DNA from: Phorcus lineatus
Taxonomy: Eukaryota > Mollusca > Gastropoda > Trochida > Trochidae
Reading direction: 5' to 3'
Assembly: GCA_921293015.1 (NCBI GenBank)
Contig: OV121093.1
Span: 24,500,622 to 24,564,621 of the forward strand
Length of the DNA stretch: 64,000 bases
The notes beneath the pieces are model-generated. The model saw only the letters and a list, made by a program, of their open reading frames with translations, did no database searches and had not been told where the DNA came from. Below, piece after piece: positions 50,331 through 61,276 of the stretch (within the stretch, counting starts at the first letter, position 1; every line of letters begins with the position of its first letter). Position numbers and translations under genes: made by a program.

Positions 50331-50737
50331 TAGATAAAATATACATCAATGCAGATCATCAAGTCTGCCAATTGGACTTTCACACAAGATTTTAGCTTTG
50401 ACTTGTAGTTCCAAAGAAAGCAAACTAGTTTGTGGCCCTTATTGAGGTCTTTGGGTCACCAAATCTCAACGGGATGAGAAGTCTAAAACAAAATTACATC
50501 TTTCCAGCCCTTTTCATATATGAGAAGACGATGGTTTTTGGGATGGTCCTTGTGGGCCTTTTTTGGACCCACATGGTTATGAAATAATCCTTATGAGGTG
50601 AGGAGTCTATACACAATGTTTCAGGCGTTTCAAGGCCTTTTCTGTCTTAAAGAGAAGCTGACTTGACCTCTGTGGCGCTTTAGGGATGGACTCCCACGGG
50701 TGGCCATGCCATAAGCCCATCAGATAACCAAAACAAG

Positions 50738-51720
50738 GCAAAAGTGAGCACAGTTCACATACCCCCGCCCATAGTTTGATCGCCTGTATGAAATATTAGT
50801 TATTTGAAAAACATGGTTAGTCAATCATATCAATGAAGTTGATGTAAAATATTTGGACAGTTAGAGGTAATGATCTCCGAGAAACTTTGAATCTAGTCAT
50901 TGTAACCACTTAAAGACACATCTGCACCCAACATTCATACAAAATTTTAAGCTCACAAAGAGAAAGAAAGTCTAAAAATTTGGCCATTTTCAGTCAAAAT
51001 TTAGCACTCTTAAAGTAGGTGAGGTGAGGTGAGTTGGGGTTTAACGCCGCTTTCAAGATTATTTCACTTATATCGCGGCTGCTAGTATTATTGCAGGGAG
51101 AAAGCCCGCAACATTATTGTGGCTATGCATTGCGGTGAAACCTGCGAGCATCGGCTGGAACACTCTTAAAGTAACATTAATACCAAATTTGTAGTTTCCA
51201 AGTCAAAATTATTTTGAGAAATGCTCCAGAAAACAAATACAAGTCGTAAAGTTAAGCCGTTTTTTTTTATCATCGGTACCATAAAGGTTACATTCATACC
51301 AAATTTGAAGTTTTCAAGTCATATCCCAGCATGCAATTGGACGTTATATCAATATTGAAACAACTTCATCTACTGACATTGAAATTTGCAGTGACGTCGA
51401 AATCTGACATCATTCAACATTGAACCCTGAAAATTGTGTCAATGAAAAGATGTCAGATTGACAGCGAGATTTAAAGTGTTCATGTGGGGAAAACTTGGTT
51501 TTTCAAATGTGTTCTATGCAACCATATTAAGCATTAGCCAATACATGCAAAATCTTTTCATTAACTTCCTTGCCTGAAGTCAAACAAATTTCAAAGTCAA
51601 ATTGAATTTGGATGCCTGCTGGGATATTTATTGAGAATTGCTCCGGAAATGACTTTGGACCCACGGCAGACATGTGGAGCGCTATATACCCCCTGACTAC
51701 CTCATAGCAGGGGTATAAAA
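50738..51720. mobile_element. Family D element with both ends
   Basis: Left: hairpin GTGAGCACAGTTCAC (50744-50758), tag ATACCCCCGC (50759-50768). Core repeats carry ACATTMATACCAAATTTGWAG (51175 and 51292) and TTTGAGAAATGCTCCRG-like ends. Right: ATACCCC (51686-51692) pairs with GGGGTAT (51710-51716), and GCAGGGGTAT is the inverted tag with one mismatch. A-rich tail follows. Interrupted by the SINE-like insertion at 51018. Confidence 0.83.
51018..51160 (-). mobile_element. 143-bp SINE-like insertion with 13-bp target duplication
   Basis: Perfect direct repeats CACTCTTAAAGTA at 51005-51017 and 51161-51173 bracket it. The plus-strand left end is GGTGAGGTGAGGTGAG then GGGTTTAACGCCGCTTTC. Read on the minus strand, this is a 3' tail of short CACCT repeats. 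No tRNA-like promoter boxes were recognised, so the copy is probably 5'-truncated. The long target duplication points to LINE-driven insertion. Confidence 0.86.
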
Positions 51721-52539
51721 AAAGATCAAATATAATGAAAAAGCCCCAAGCCTAAAGTGCATGATGCTAAGAGCGCATGTCAGTCTTCTGAGCTGTCGGC
51801 ACCTTAGTGCTGTCAGTGATGCATGCTGTCACAAGGTACTAAATCTACACACACCTACAAGTATACACACACGGCTCTTGAAGATACAAAGGGAGAGCTT
51901 TATAGACAGTCCACACAAATTCCAATTCTTAGTTGTGACCAGAAATTTGTAACTTGAGTAAAATACACTTGAGATGAACATGACAGGGTGATTCTCACAG
52001 TAAAAAAGCATTGCAGCATCCACTGAGTCACAACTTATGAGTTATGATTATAACAGAGACCACAAAGTTAAAAGTAAACCAGAAATAGAAATCAGGGAAG
52101 TATTTTACATGCATGTTAACTGAATATAAATTGTGCAGTAGAGAAAGAAGATGACAGAGGTTTGCAAACCATTTGATATCTTAGCAAGAAGGTGTGTGTA
52201 GCTGTAGGTATGCTGTACATGCCGTGAGATGTGTTACCTAACACTCTGACACCTCCTCGTGTCCAGCCACATCAGCACTGCTCAACTCTACTCTAGAAAC
52301 GTCTCCAAACTGTCACAACAAAATGTTCAATGTTTTATTCTCCACTTATGTTCAATACGTACACAACAAAAACAGATATCATTTTGCTGCAACACCTTCC
52401 CATATATACATTTATCTAAGTGGAGATGTGGAGGATATGTTACATGTTTGGACACAAACAGGTAAACAAAAGGTAACAAATTTCAAAAATATTGTAGTTT
52501 ATCAAGCCACAAAAATATGCAGTGGAAACATAACAAAGT

Positions 52540-52935
52540 TGGTTAAGTTGGCTGAAAAATTGAGCTGTATAGCACCAATACAACCCATAGGTAACATTCA
52601 CACCACATTTGAAGTTTCCAAGTCATACAGGTTTTTTAAATTAAACTCTGGAAAAGAATTTAAAGTCATGAAATTTAAGCCTTTTTGGTCAAAATTTTAA
52701 CTTTTCTTGGCAGTTGGGAAATTAACTCCTAAAGGACACAATCAACACACAACAGGAACCATTTATACCAAATTTTAAGTTTAAAAGCCATATAGTTTTT
52801 GAGAAATGCTCTGGTAAAGAAACAATTTCATGGAAATTGGCTGTTTCAGTCATAGTTTTAAATTTTTGGGGCATTTTCAAGTTTTAACTCCAGGACGGTC
52901 CACAGGTCAACCCGAGCCTCAAGGGTGAGTGAGCG
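52540..52935. repeat. Family D-like core repeats, no ends
   Basis: Words shared with 51175-51320: TAACATTCACACCACATTTG, GAAGTTTCCAAGTCATA and TTTTTGAGAAATGCTCTGG. A 125-codon plus-strand frame (52323-52700) runs partly through this repeat and is therefore not taken as a gene. Confidence 0.6.
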
Positions 52936-53540
52936 TCTTCCTGTCACAGAGTAATTAGCACTAATCACCTCTGGCAATCAGGACAGGCATTAGTGTACAC
53001 CAATATTTTGCAGTTTACAACTTATGCACAGAATATGCATACATCTATATCACTAATGCCCCACTCGTAGCTGCACGTAATCTACCATTTAAGTTATTTG
53101 GCAAATATGTACGTATTCAGTTACATTATCAAGTCAATTCTAAAGACAAAAATTATTCAATACTACATTGCAATAACTCATGAACTATGATATCGTAAAT
53201 ATTCAAACTTAAATTAGAACCAACAACAATGCTAAGTCAAGAGATTGCCTTATTAAACCATATTTCTTCCTCTTTTCTCAGTTCAGAGATAAAAATAACT
53301 TCAAATTTTGCACACATTTCTCGTTCATCCATTTACAACAGTACAGATGGAATCGTTTTATGTGACAGCTGACCAGAGATCTTTTCTATCTCTATGCCAA
53401 CTTTGGCCATCTAAACTTCATTATTTATTGCAGGAAAGTTGTTAATAGTAACACATATTTTATTGCATTATATGATACCCACGCATTAATACAATGGTGA
53501 ACAATGGGACCGACGATGTGCTTTATTTGATGATACAATC
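52936..53540. other. No gene recognised
   Basis: Unique AT-rich DNA leading into the CRE-containing segment. Confidence 0.45.
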
Positions 53541-53554
53541 ATGCGCGAGGTTGA

Positions 53555-53634
53555 TGACGTCATTTCAGTAACATTACAAATGACGTCATATTGGCCAAGT
53601 CCATTGATCAAACTTGAGGGGGCTATTGTCCATC
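53555..53634 (+). promoter_or_regulatory. Candidate promoter with two CRE sites
   Basis: Two perfect palindromic CREs, TGACGTCA at 53555-53562 and 53581-53588, 18 bp apart, then ATTGG (an inverted CCAAT box) at 53590. A start codon in good context lies at 53635. CREs bind CREB/ATF factors in animals. Being palindromic they do not fix the direction; the ATG suggests plus. No TATA box is obvious. Confidence 0.42.
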
Positions 53635-53754
53635 ATGGCTGACTCGGCGTCTGTCGATTCGAAACCAAAAGGAGGGGTGTGGGTTTGCAGAGAAAGAAAA
53701 GCATGGATTAGAGGGGACATTTTCAAATTCACATTGATTTTTCAATTCATTTGA
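53635..53754 (+). CDS. Candidate short first coding exon
   Basis: CATCATGG start context, then MADSASVDSKPKGGVW with higher GC than its surroundings, and a stop after 39 codons. If real, a donor such as GGAGGG|GTGTGG after codon 14 may end the exon; that site is weak. No recognised protein and no second exon found downstream, where family C repeats begin. Confidence 0.28.
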   Translation: MADSASVDSKPKGGVWVCRERKAWIRGDIFKFTLIFQFI

Positions 53755-53922
53755 TTCTATTTATATTGGAGCGCCCATCCCTATACATGATATTGAGGCA
53801 TCATTGTTTTCAAAATGTTTTTGTTAAAAATACCATAATTTTTCAACTGTTTTTATATATAAAGCAAGTCATTGTTAAGGGTATCTCATATAAGGAATAG
53901 AAAACTCGTTGTTGTGCATCTG

Positions 53923-54002
53923 CGCCCTTCGTGTTTTATGCTCCCTGCTATGTTTTATTCAACGCCCTTCGTGTTTTATGCTCCCTGCTATGTTTTATTC
54001 AA
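53923..54002. repeat. 40-bp tandem duplication
   Basis: Two identical copies of a 40-bp unit that includes CGCCCTTCGTGTTTTATGC. Recent, as no differences have built up. Confidence 0.9.
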
Positions 54003-54589
54003 CGATAGATGCACACCAACTCGTCTTCTATTTCTTAAAAAGAGAGCTAAAGTGTGTGCCTATGTCCTAATATACCTATAGTAGCCAATTGAAGCAGAAA
54101 ATGCGTGCTACAGTGCCTTTAAGACTTCCCTTAACAACTGATACAGTATACCTTATTGATCAATTGTGACATTAAAAAGGAAGAAGGTGAGAATAGATGC
54201 TGTCAATTGTTATAAAACTGCATAAGTCTCTATGACGTGGTCACGGCTGAAATTTAATATCAACATGATGACAACGATTTTTGTTTTACTTTCATCATAC
54301 AGTGGAACTAACTGATAAAACTTTTAAAACTCAACTGTAGTGAGGCAAACATTTTGATGATGTCACATGGCGAGTGCACAGTGTGTTCATGTTTTGTTGC
54401 TTGATAGTATCCGTTATATCAATGAACATTTTCAAATTGACATACTATTTAAACAAAGTTAGTTTTGTTATATATATTTGAGGGCATATGACGTGTAGAC
54501 ACCCAACAATTAGCAAACTCTTTTTTTGGTTGATTAATGTTCATACGCAAGTGTCCTGATCAGCTGATAGTTTTGATTTATTTATCAAA

Positions 54590-55000
54590 TAGATAATGGC
54601 TCTGTATAATCTATAATTTATTTCATAAATGGTCACAAGGCCATTATAAGGATGTCACAGGGCCTCAAAATCCATTTACTACAATCCTCATAAGGTTATG
54701 AGTCTGTACACAAGGTTTCAGTTTTCTTGGCTTTTTTTTTTTAAAAAAAGGGGAAAAAAAGGTTTTAGGCATTGGCCCTAGTGGCCCTTAAGTGGGGTCA
54801 CAGGGTCACCTGAAATCCATAAATTAGAATCCCCATCAGGCAAGGAGCCTGTTCAAAAGGTTTCAGTTTACTAGGCCTTTTGCTTCTGGAAAAGGAGATT
54901 ATTTAAATAGGCTTTAAGGCGTCGCACCTGCAGCCCTTAAAAGGGGAACACAGGGTCACTAAATCTTTAAATTTGAATCCCCATCAGCAAAGAATAATAG
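54590..55000. mobile_element. Family C core repeats, eroded
   Basis: Three cores with GTCACAGGGYC, AATCCCCATCAG, AAGGTTTCAGTTTWCT-type words and a poly-T/A stretch at 54730. The 5' stem is reduced to ATGGCTCTGTA near 54594. Confidence 0.65.
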
Positions 55001-55198
55001 ACTCTCAATGAAGAGCTCAAATGAAGATCTTCTTGCTGTGAGAAACTGCTTATAGACCGATCCAGTCTGTCAATCAAATATCGCATGCGTAATTTCAGCC
55101 AATCAGAGAGGCGAAAGCACCCCGCTTATTTGTCAACATTACTTCTGGGGTCAAACAAACTGATAATGGCAACATGTTTCGGTGGTTTGAATACATAT

Positions 55199-56130
55199 CT
55201 AAAAATAGAGCCATGGGCTCTGTAGCTCATCAGACTTTTGATAGAAATAGGTGTTTGGGTTTAGACCATGGAGTCATGGGCAGTGTAGGAAAGATAGCCT
55301 GTCCCAACATCCGAGTTATTCACAATCAAATAAAAAAGGCCCAAGGGGGTCAAGGGGTCACCGAACCTACAATTCAGAATCCCCATTGTCCAAGGAGTCT
55401 ACACACAACTATTAAGCTATCAAGACCTTTTGGAACTGGAGAAGAAGATGAAAGTAGGATTTGACCCCTGTGACCCCATTTGGGGTCAAGTGGTCACCAA
55501 ACCTACAATTTAGAATCCCCAGTGTCCAAGGAGTCTTCACACAATTTTTCAGCTCTCTAGACCTTTTGGAACTAGGTAAAAAAAGATGAAATTAGATTTT
55601 TTAGGTTTTGACCCCTGTGACCCCATTTGGGGTCATGGGGTCACCAAACCTACAATTTAAAATCCCCGTTGGCCAAGGAGTCTACACACACCTTTTCAGC
55701 TCTCTAGACCTTTTGGAACTGGAGAAGAAGATGAAAATAGGTTTTTCAGGTTTTGATCCCTCTGACCTCATTTGGGGCCATGGGGTCACAAAATCTACAA
55801 TTCAGAATCCCCATTGGCCAAGAAGTCTACACACAACTTTTCAGCTCTTTGGACCTTTTGGAACTGGAGAAGAAGATTAAAATAGATTTTTAAGGTTTTG
55901 ACCCTTGTGACCCCATTTGGGGTCATGGGGTCACGAAATCTAAAATTTAGAATCCCCATTTGCCAAGGAGTATGCACATAAAATTTCAGCTCTCTAGAGT
56001 CATTGGTTCTGGAGAAGAAGTTGAAAAAGTGAAAAGTTTACGGATGGACGGACGGATGGACGGACGCCGGACGCCATGCCATGCCATGCCATAAGCCGAT
56101 CGGGTCTTTCAGACCCGATGAGCTAAAAAT
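55199..56130 (+). mobile_element. Family C element, complete
   Basis: 5' stem-loop AGAGCCATGGGCTCT (55207-55221), tag TAGCTCATC (55223-55231). Four cores of ~147 bp follow (period marked by GACCCCATTTGGGGTCA at 55471, 55618 and 55908), each with a GGGGTCA palindrome, AGAATCCCCA and CCTTTTGGAACTGGAGAAG. Then come a GGACGGACGG tract and CCATGCCATAAGCC. The 3' hairpin is ATCGGGTCT/AGACCCGAT (56099-56119). GATGAGCTA (56117-56125), the exact inverted tag, overlaps its right arm. This is the best-preserved copy for defining the plan. Confidence 0.87.
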
Positions 56131-58213
56131 TACATTCTATGATTCTACACAGTTTTTATAAATCGATGTCACAGCATATGTATTTCTCAAGGTGTTTGGT
56201 AACTAGAATTACCGTTAAATCGTTTTAGTAGTGAAAAAGTGACAACAATTAGTAAAAACTAATCGCGAGTCGGATGAGTGCTCGAAATTGAGAAATTGCA
56301 AGAATTGTACATTTATCAAAGCGCCCTAAGATAATTCTAACAAGGTGACAGCTCTAAAAGTTTTTCACAATGTCACTTTATGACCTTTAGGTTTTAAATA
56401 AAAAACTCTTTTAAGTTGGTTGTGATTATTTTGAGTGATTTTACACGAAAACATTTGGTTAATTTTCAAAAGTTCCATCATATTGTAAACAATGTAAATT
56501 ACTGTGTTGTGCAAAATATCTCTTAGATATAATTTGAAAATAAAAATAAAACCCAACTCACACACATGATATGATTCTTTAAGGTACTATGTTTTCAAGT
56601 ATCATACTTCAGGTGGTAATTAATTTATAATTAATTAATGTATATAATGATCAAGCAAGATGTCTCATGAGTTTTCATGTATATGAAACTAGATAAAACA
56701 AAACTGGGAAATATTCTTTCCTTTCAGAGTTTCTAAAACTAAAACACTAATTTGCTATTCCATGTGTTTCAATTTAAAGGTTAAATATTTCATTGATTTT
56801 ATTTTGAAAAAATACAATTTCACAAAAGAAACTTGTTGCAGCTATTGCCAGCTAAAACCTTATCCATTCACTGAGAAATATTATTTATCCCAAGCCAGGT
56901 ACTATCTTCTCATTTCGAAACCTGGAAAACATGAACAACCATTAATCAAAAGTCAGAAATCTTCTTGAAAGTAGAGAAAAGAATATGTTAAGAATTAAAC
57001 ACAACATCTTTTCTTGTGTGAACTGTGATTTCCTGTCTCTTTTTAGCCTCACTTCATTCATGCACTACTTATTCAATTGTATATTCTGTAAACAATTTAA
57101 ATCCATTAACATTTCTATGAGAGGCTGTATTTTTTTTAAATTTGAAAATATATATCATCTTTTCTTTTAGGCAATATAATGGATATCTAGAATATAATTT
57201 GGATCGATATGGCTAATTCAAGACTCAAAATGACAACTGTCAAATACTTAAAATGGTATGTGTTTGTTCAAATTAATACTATAAGAAGACCTATGTTTAT
57301 CAATGGGTCATAATTTCTTCATTATTCATTATGGTTATAAATATTTTGATGACTACTTTTGTTGTTGTTGACATTTTCAAATATTTGGCTCTCAACTTTC
57401 ATGTAACCTGTGATTGTGATTAATGTGATCAATGATATTTAAATATTTCTGTGATTACAACATAACCAATGAAGAATAAATAGTTAAAACAAGTTTATAC
57501 ACAGCCCATTGCATATATTTTTGAACTTTGACTAGCTGTAAACCTTTATTCATAAGATGCAACTTTGAATGATATTTAATCGATATTTTTCTCATAAATT
57601 AATAATATATGTGCATAAAATCTGTGGTCAACGTTTAGAATCAAAGCATAGACAGTAAAACACTAAAAGTATTGACAATGCATGTTTGTGTCTATATATA
57701 AGAATGTTGACTAGCCTGGAGACCAGTGGGTGTAACACTGACAGTGGCAAAAAGCCTGAGCGACCTTGACCTACAACTACGTATTAATAGTTACTTAATT
57801 ATCATACGAAGCTTTTTCAACCTAGAATAACCTACTCTTTTTTAGTATAAGTGAAATACAACAATTTGCTGTTAATAGTATGTTGTGTAAGTTTACAATT
57901 ATGTAGATTGTAGACTCATTATCAGTGAAGGTGTTTGTTTACAAATTGGTCGAGCTTTATCTATCGCTCTGTGATTTGATAAAATTACTTCATAAATATT
58001 TAAGAATAAAAAATTATGAATATTATATGGGTTGTTAAAATACAAAGTTGGATAATGTGTAACGACAGAACGACGTCGGTGTAAACGAAAGCCAAACGTT
58101 TTGGTTAGTGACATTGTTGAGTTACGCGGACCCGGCTCGCCTGAGCTTGAAACTTGCCCCCCCCAAATATTTCAGCCAATCACATTGTAGGGGGCGGGGC
58201 CTAAATGCTCTCA
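56131..58213. other. No gene recognised
   Basis: Very AT-rich sequence, several short frames without domains. A lone CGACCTTGACC at 57761 resembles a family E core word. Confidence 0.45.
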
Positions 58214-58289
58214 ACTGGATCGGTCTATAAGCAGACACTCATATGAGCTAGGCTCTCACTGTGATGATCTCATTAAAAGGACTCAGTGG

Positions 58290-58445
58290 TGGGTCTCTCA
58301 CAACTGATGACATGAGCTCTAAAGACACATCAATACCCCATATGAAAAATTCCTTTTAAGTTTCCATGTCACAGAGTTTTTGAGAAATGTTCATGAAAGG
58401 ATTGCAAATACATTGACGGACATGCCAAGCGCTATGTACCCCCGA
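58290..58445. repeat. Family D 3' fragment
   Basis: CACAGAGTTTTTGAGAAATG, GACGGACATG and GCGCTATGTACCCCCGATCG match the right end of the D element at 51630-51700. The pairing arm is mutated. Confidence 0.6.
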
Positions 58446-59380
58446 TCGCGTTATTGCGTGAGAATAAGACTCATATCTAACTTTATAAGTGTTATACTAT
58501 CAGTTAAGAAGTCTACAAGCTGTCTTATTCCTTATGTTAAAGTCTTATTATACAGAACTAAATTGAAAGGAATCACAAGTCAATTGGGGAAACTCATGAA
58601 GAAATTTGAAATGATTAGAACATGTTTTGGGAATCATTTACCTAAGAATAACTTGAACCACAGCAGGGTCCAAATTCTTTAACCATATAACCACAAAGAT
58701 CCTTGAAAAATGTTCATGAGTTAATTTACTACGGTGAAAAGATAAATAAAATGAAACAATTTTTTTAAAAAGTCAATCAGGAATATTAGGAATATGTAGA
58801 TTAACTAAATCTTCAAAAACAGGTTTAAGCAAATGGATCACTATATTGTTCATATTCATTTGAATGATTCATCATATCAAGACAATGCAGCTTTTTTTCT
58901 CCTTCATTATTATTGTTTCTGGCGATTGTTTTAGGAATAATAAGAAAATGCAAACTCGGACAGCTTGAGCTATCACCATTAAAATATTGTTTTATGAGAT
59001 ATCTGTCATAAGGAAGCAGAATATATCTATGAATTACAGTGCAAGAGTTCATGACACATGTTATGCGACTTCACACACAAAAGAAGTACTTCTGCTTCTC
59101 AAGACTACCAATTTTTAAATAACCTTTGAAAGAGTCTGTTTGTAAAATAATTTATTTTCAAAATACGGTATACTTTTTTTATGTTCTTGATTGTCTGTAA
59201 AACTAAAAGCTATCTTAACATAAATTTTACTTAAAAAGTACAATAATGTTTAGCAACAATAAGGACCTATTTGGAAAATTATCTGTTAATTTGCTATTTC
59301 ATCAGATCAAGTTCGTGCTTTAGCTTTAACAATGAATACAATTGTAATTGTCATGCAGCGATTATTTTGTTTTAATCTTC
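58446..59380. other. No gene recognised
   Basis: AT-rich unique DNA. The 75-codon minus-strand frame at 58825-59052 shows no domain. Confidence 0.45.
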
Positions 59381-59499
59381 TGAGAACACTGCAAAAGCAG
59401 AGCAGCCTTGACACTTACTGTTCAAACTTACTGTGTTCCGCTTTCTTCACAGCCACCATCAAATGGGCATTTTATCCAAATATACCACAAACGATGATT

Positions 59500-59815
59500 G
59501 AGCATTAAAGAGCCACTCCGTGAGTTGTTGGAACATATAATTTATGCCAAATTTAATCAATGGTGTCATTTGATCGCAAAGTATCGAATGTTACCAAAAA
59601 GAAACATTTTAAAGCATGTTGTTTTTTCACAGTAACAATATGAAGGTAGAACGTCGCAATAATGATCGAAAACCGGACAGTGGCCCGCGTCATTTAGTCA
59701 AACGTAATTTTTGAGACTTATCTAAAACAGCCAGGAGGGCAGTTAGGAGTTGATAGTGTTTGTTAGGTTATATAACTAGTATCCATGTATATTGGTCGTG
59801 ATATCTGTGCATTTA
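59500..59815. repeat. Dispersed repeat F, copy 2, inserted at TTAA
   Basis: Starts at TTAAAGAGCCACTCCGTGAG inside family E. The copy-1 E element reads GAGCATTAAAGTCAAG at the same point, an empty site, so F appears to have inserted at TTAA. Its right end was not located. Confidence 0.58.
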
Positions 59816-59848
59816 TTATATACCCATGTAAACTTAGGATAGTAATAC

Positions 59849-59911
59849 AAGGGTGCAATACGGAATCCGTCTTCAAATTCCGTATTGCACTCGAGATTCT
59901 GTATTGCACCC
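59849..59911. repeat. Palindromic GGGTGCAATACGG repeat
   Basis: GGGTGCAATACGGAATC at the left returns as GATTCTGTATTGCACCC at the right, with an additional AATTCCGTATTGCAC between them. So three inverted arms are stacked in ~63 bp. MITE-like. Confidence 0.75.
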
Positions 59912-60552
59912 CTGCCGGTTCTACTTTTTCTGAACCTTGGGACTTCCCAGATTTCCCGAAGCAGCTATTTATAGATATACATTTAGGTCATTGGGATTCC
60001 CAGTTTGCGAGAGTTGCACAAAAGCTCTTATAAAACAAGATTGTCATTTCCAAATGTTTTGATTACAATTATAAACAAATACCATGAACCATGAAAATCA
60101 GCAGCGAAAGCGTAGACGTGTTATCTTCAACAGTGACTCCGACTAACTGACGGCGCGAGCCAATATGACGACAACGTATTTGAAAATTTTGAAAATGACC
60201 TTGAACTTTAAAAGTTACTGATTTCTACACGATTCTTTATAAACAAAATAGCTTGATCATTGTTTGATTTATGCTTTATCATATTAAATCAATTCTGAAT
60301 TTGATCAAAATATCTTTCTTTTTATCTATTTGTTGTTATTGTAAGATGTGAAAGTCGGACTTGCTATACTTGACGTCATGCGGAGGAATGTGGCATTCAG
60401 GTCAATTGCGTTATTCAGTCATCGGCGTACTAATACCAATGTCAAGGTAACCTCAACGCGGAAGTATGTATGGCGTGAAGATGTGTATCGCTACACAACC
60501 TTTTATTGTTTATAAAACATATTTTTATTAATTAAGATCGGGTATATAATAA

Positions 60553-60715
60553 ATATAGAACGTCATACTAGTGCATTTTGATGTTTTGTATTGAACTCGA
60601 AAATGTCATGGGAGCATAGAAACAACTCGTTCTTCGAACTCGTTGTTTCTCTGCTCCCATGACATCTTCTCGTTCAATACAAAACATCAAAATGCACTAG
60701 TATGACGTTCTATAT
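60553..60715. repeat. 163-bp foldback palindrome
   Basis: Arms of about 70 bp. The outer part (ATATAGAACGTCATACTAG inward to TTGTATTGAA) is perfect. The centre is AACTCGTTCTTCGAACTCG. TA-rich flanks are compatible with a Tc1/mariner-type MITE, but the duplication cannot be separated from the arms. Confidence 0.87.
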
Positions 60716-61276
60716 ATTTATAAGGCTGTTTTTAGATTTTCATGGAAAAACAGCATTTGTCATTTATATGTCTTTTGGACATGAAAAGTTGGGAGAGAAT
60801 GGCTTGAACATATATGGCAATAACCCATATCTTGTTACCTTGACCTTTGAAAGTGAATGTCACACAATCTATCATCACTTTTCATGTAATGATTTCAAGA
60901 GCTAATAATTAAAATAAACCACTTTTGCAAAACAGTGCATAAGTCATGACCTCGCTGTGACCTTCATCTTTGACCAATAGTCAAAAATCTTTCCAAATTA
61001 TCCATAGCTGATATCTACCAAATAAAAGCCACAAAACTTCTCAAGTTATGTTTACAAGGAATTTTTACCAATTTATTTCATAACTGGCGACCTTGACCTT
61101 CGACTTTCAATGTGAGCTATGTCGAAACATGTTCTCCCTGGGTATAAGTAAAAAGTTATGTATATATAAGTTCTGAAAAGCTTGGTGGTAAAAAGACATA
61201 GCTAAATACACCGTGTGGCTGCAGCAGGGGAAACCAGACAAAAATGATAGCAGCCCCAACATAATCGGGGCTGCTA

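Larger units (their letters stand above)
47331..50733. mobile_element. Family C element enclosing a minisatellite
   Basis: Left end is the stem-loop AGAGCCACTGGCTCT then GTAGCC. The first core stretch (GGTTTCAGCTTTTTAGGCC, CTGAAGAAGAAATAGG, GGCCCCTGTGGTCC-like) runs to about 47485. The right part (50330-50733) has further cores and the tail CCATGCCATAAGCCCATCAG. The terminal GGGTCT hairpin seen at 56099 is lost here. Between them lies the 54-bp minisatellite and ~500 bp of unique DNA, so either the internal tandem was replaced or two fragments are juxtaposed. Confidence 0.6.
55046..58234. mobile_element. Possible 3.2-kb element with 21-bp inverted ends
   Basis: CTGCTTATAGACCGATCCAG (55046) and its inverted complement ACTGGATCGGTCTATA... 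ending at 58234 match perfectly over 21 bp. Just inside both ends is TTTCAGCCAATCA, a direct repeat. No target duplication was found and no transposase frame exists inside. It would enclose the family C element at 55199-56130. Alternatively two unrelated copies of a short repeat are facing each other. Confidence 0.55.
59380..61276. mobile_element. Family E element, copy 2, with insertions
   Basis: Left end keeps CTGCAAAAGCAG (small stem) then AGCAGCC. It matches copy 1 through GAGCATTAAAG at 59505, is interrupted by repeat F and other DNA, and resumes near 60830 with CCTTGACCTTTGA cores to the end GGAAACCAGACAAAAATGA. The terminal hairpin TAGCAGCCCC/GGGGCTGCTA (61248-61276) has a 10-bp stem and 9-nt loop. 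Confidence 0.65.

Noticed and set aside
52323..52700. 125-codon plus-strand frame as a gene
   Set aside because: Its second half lies in family D-like core repeats and no domain is visible.
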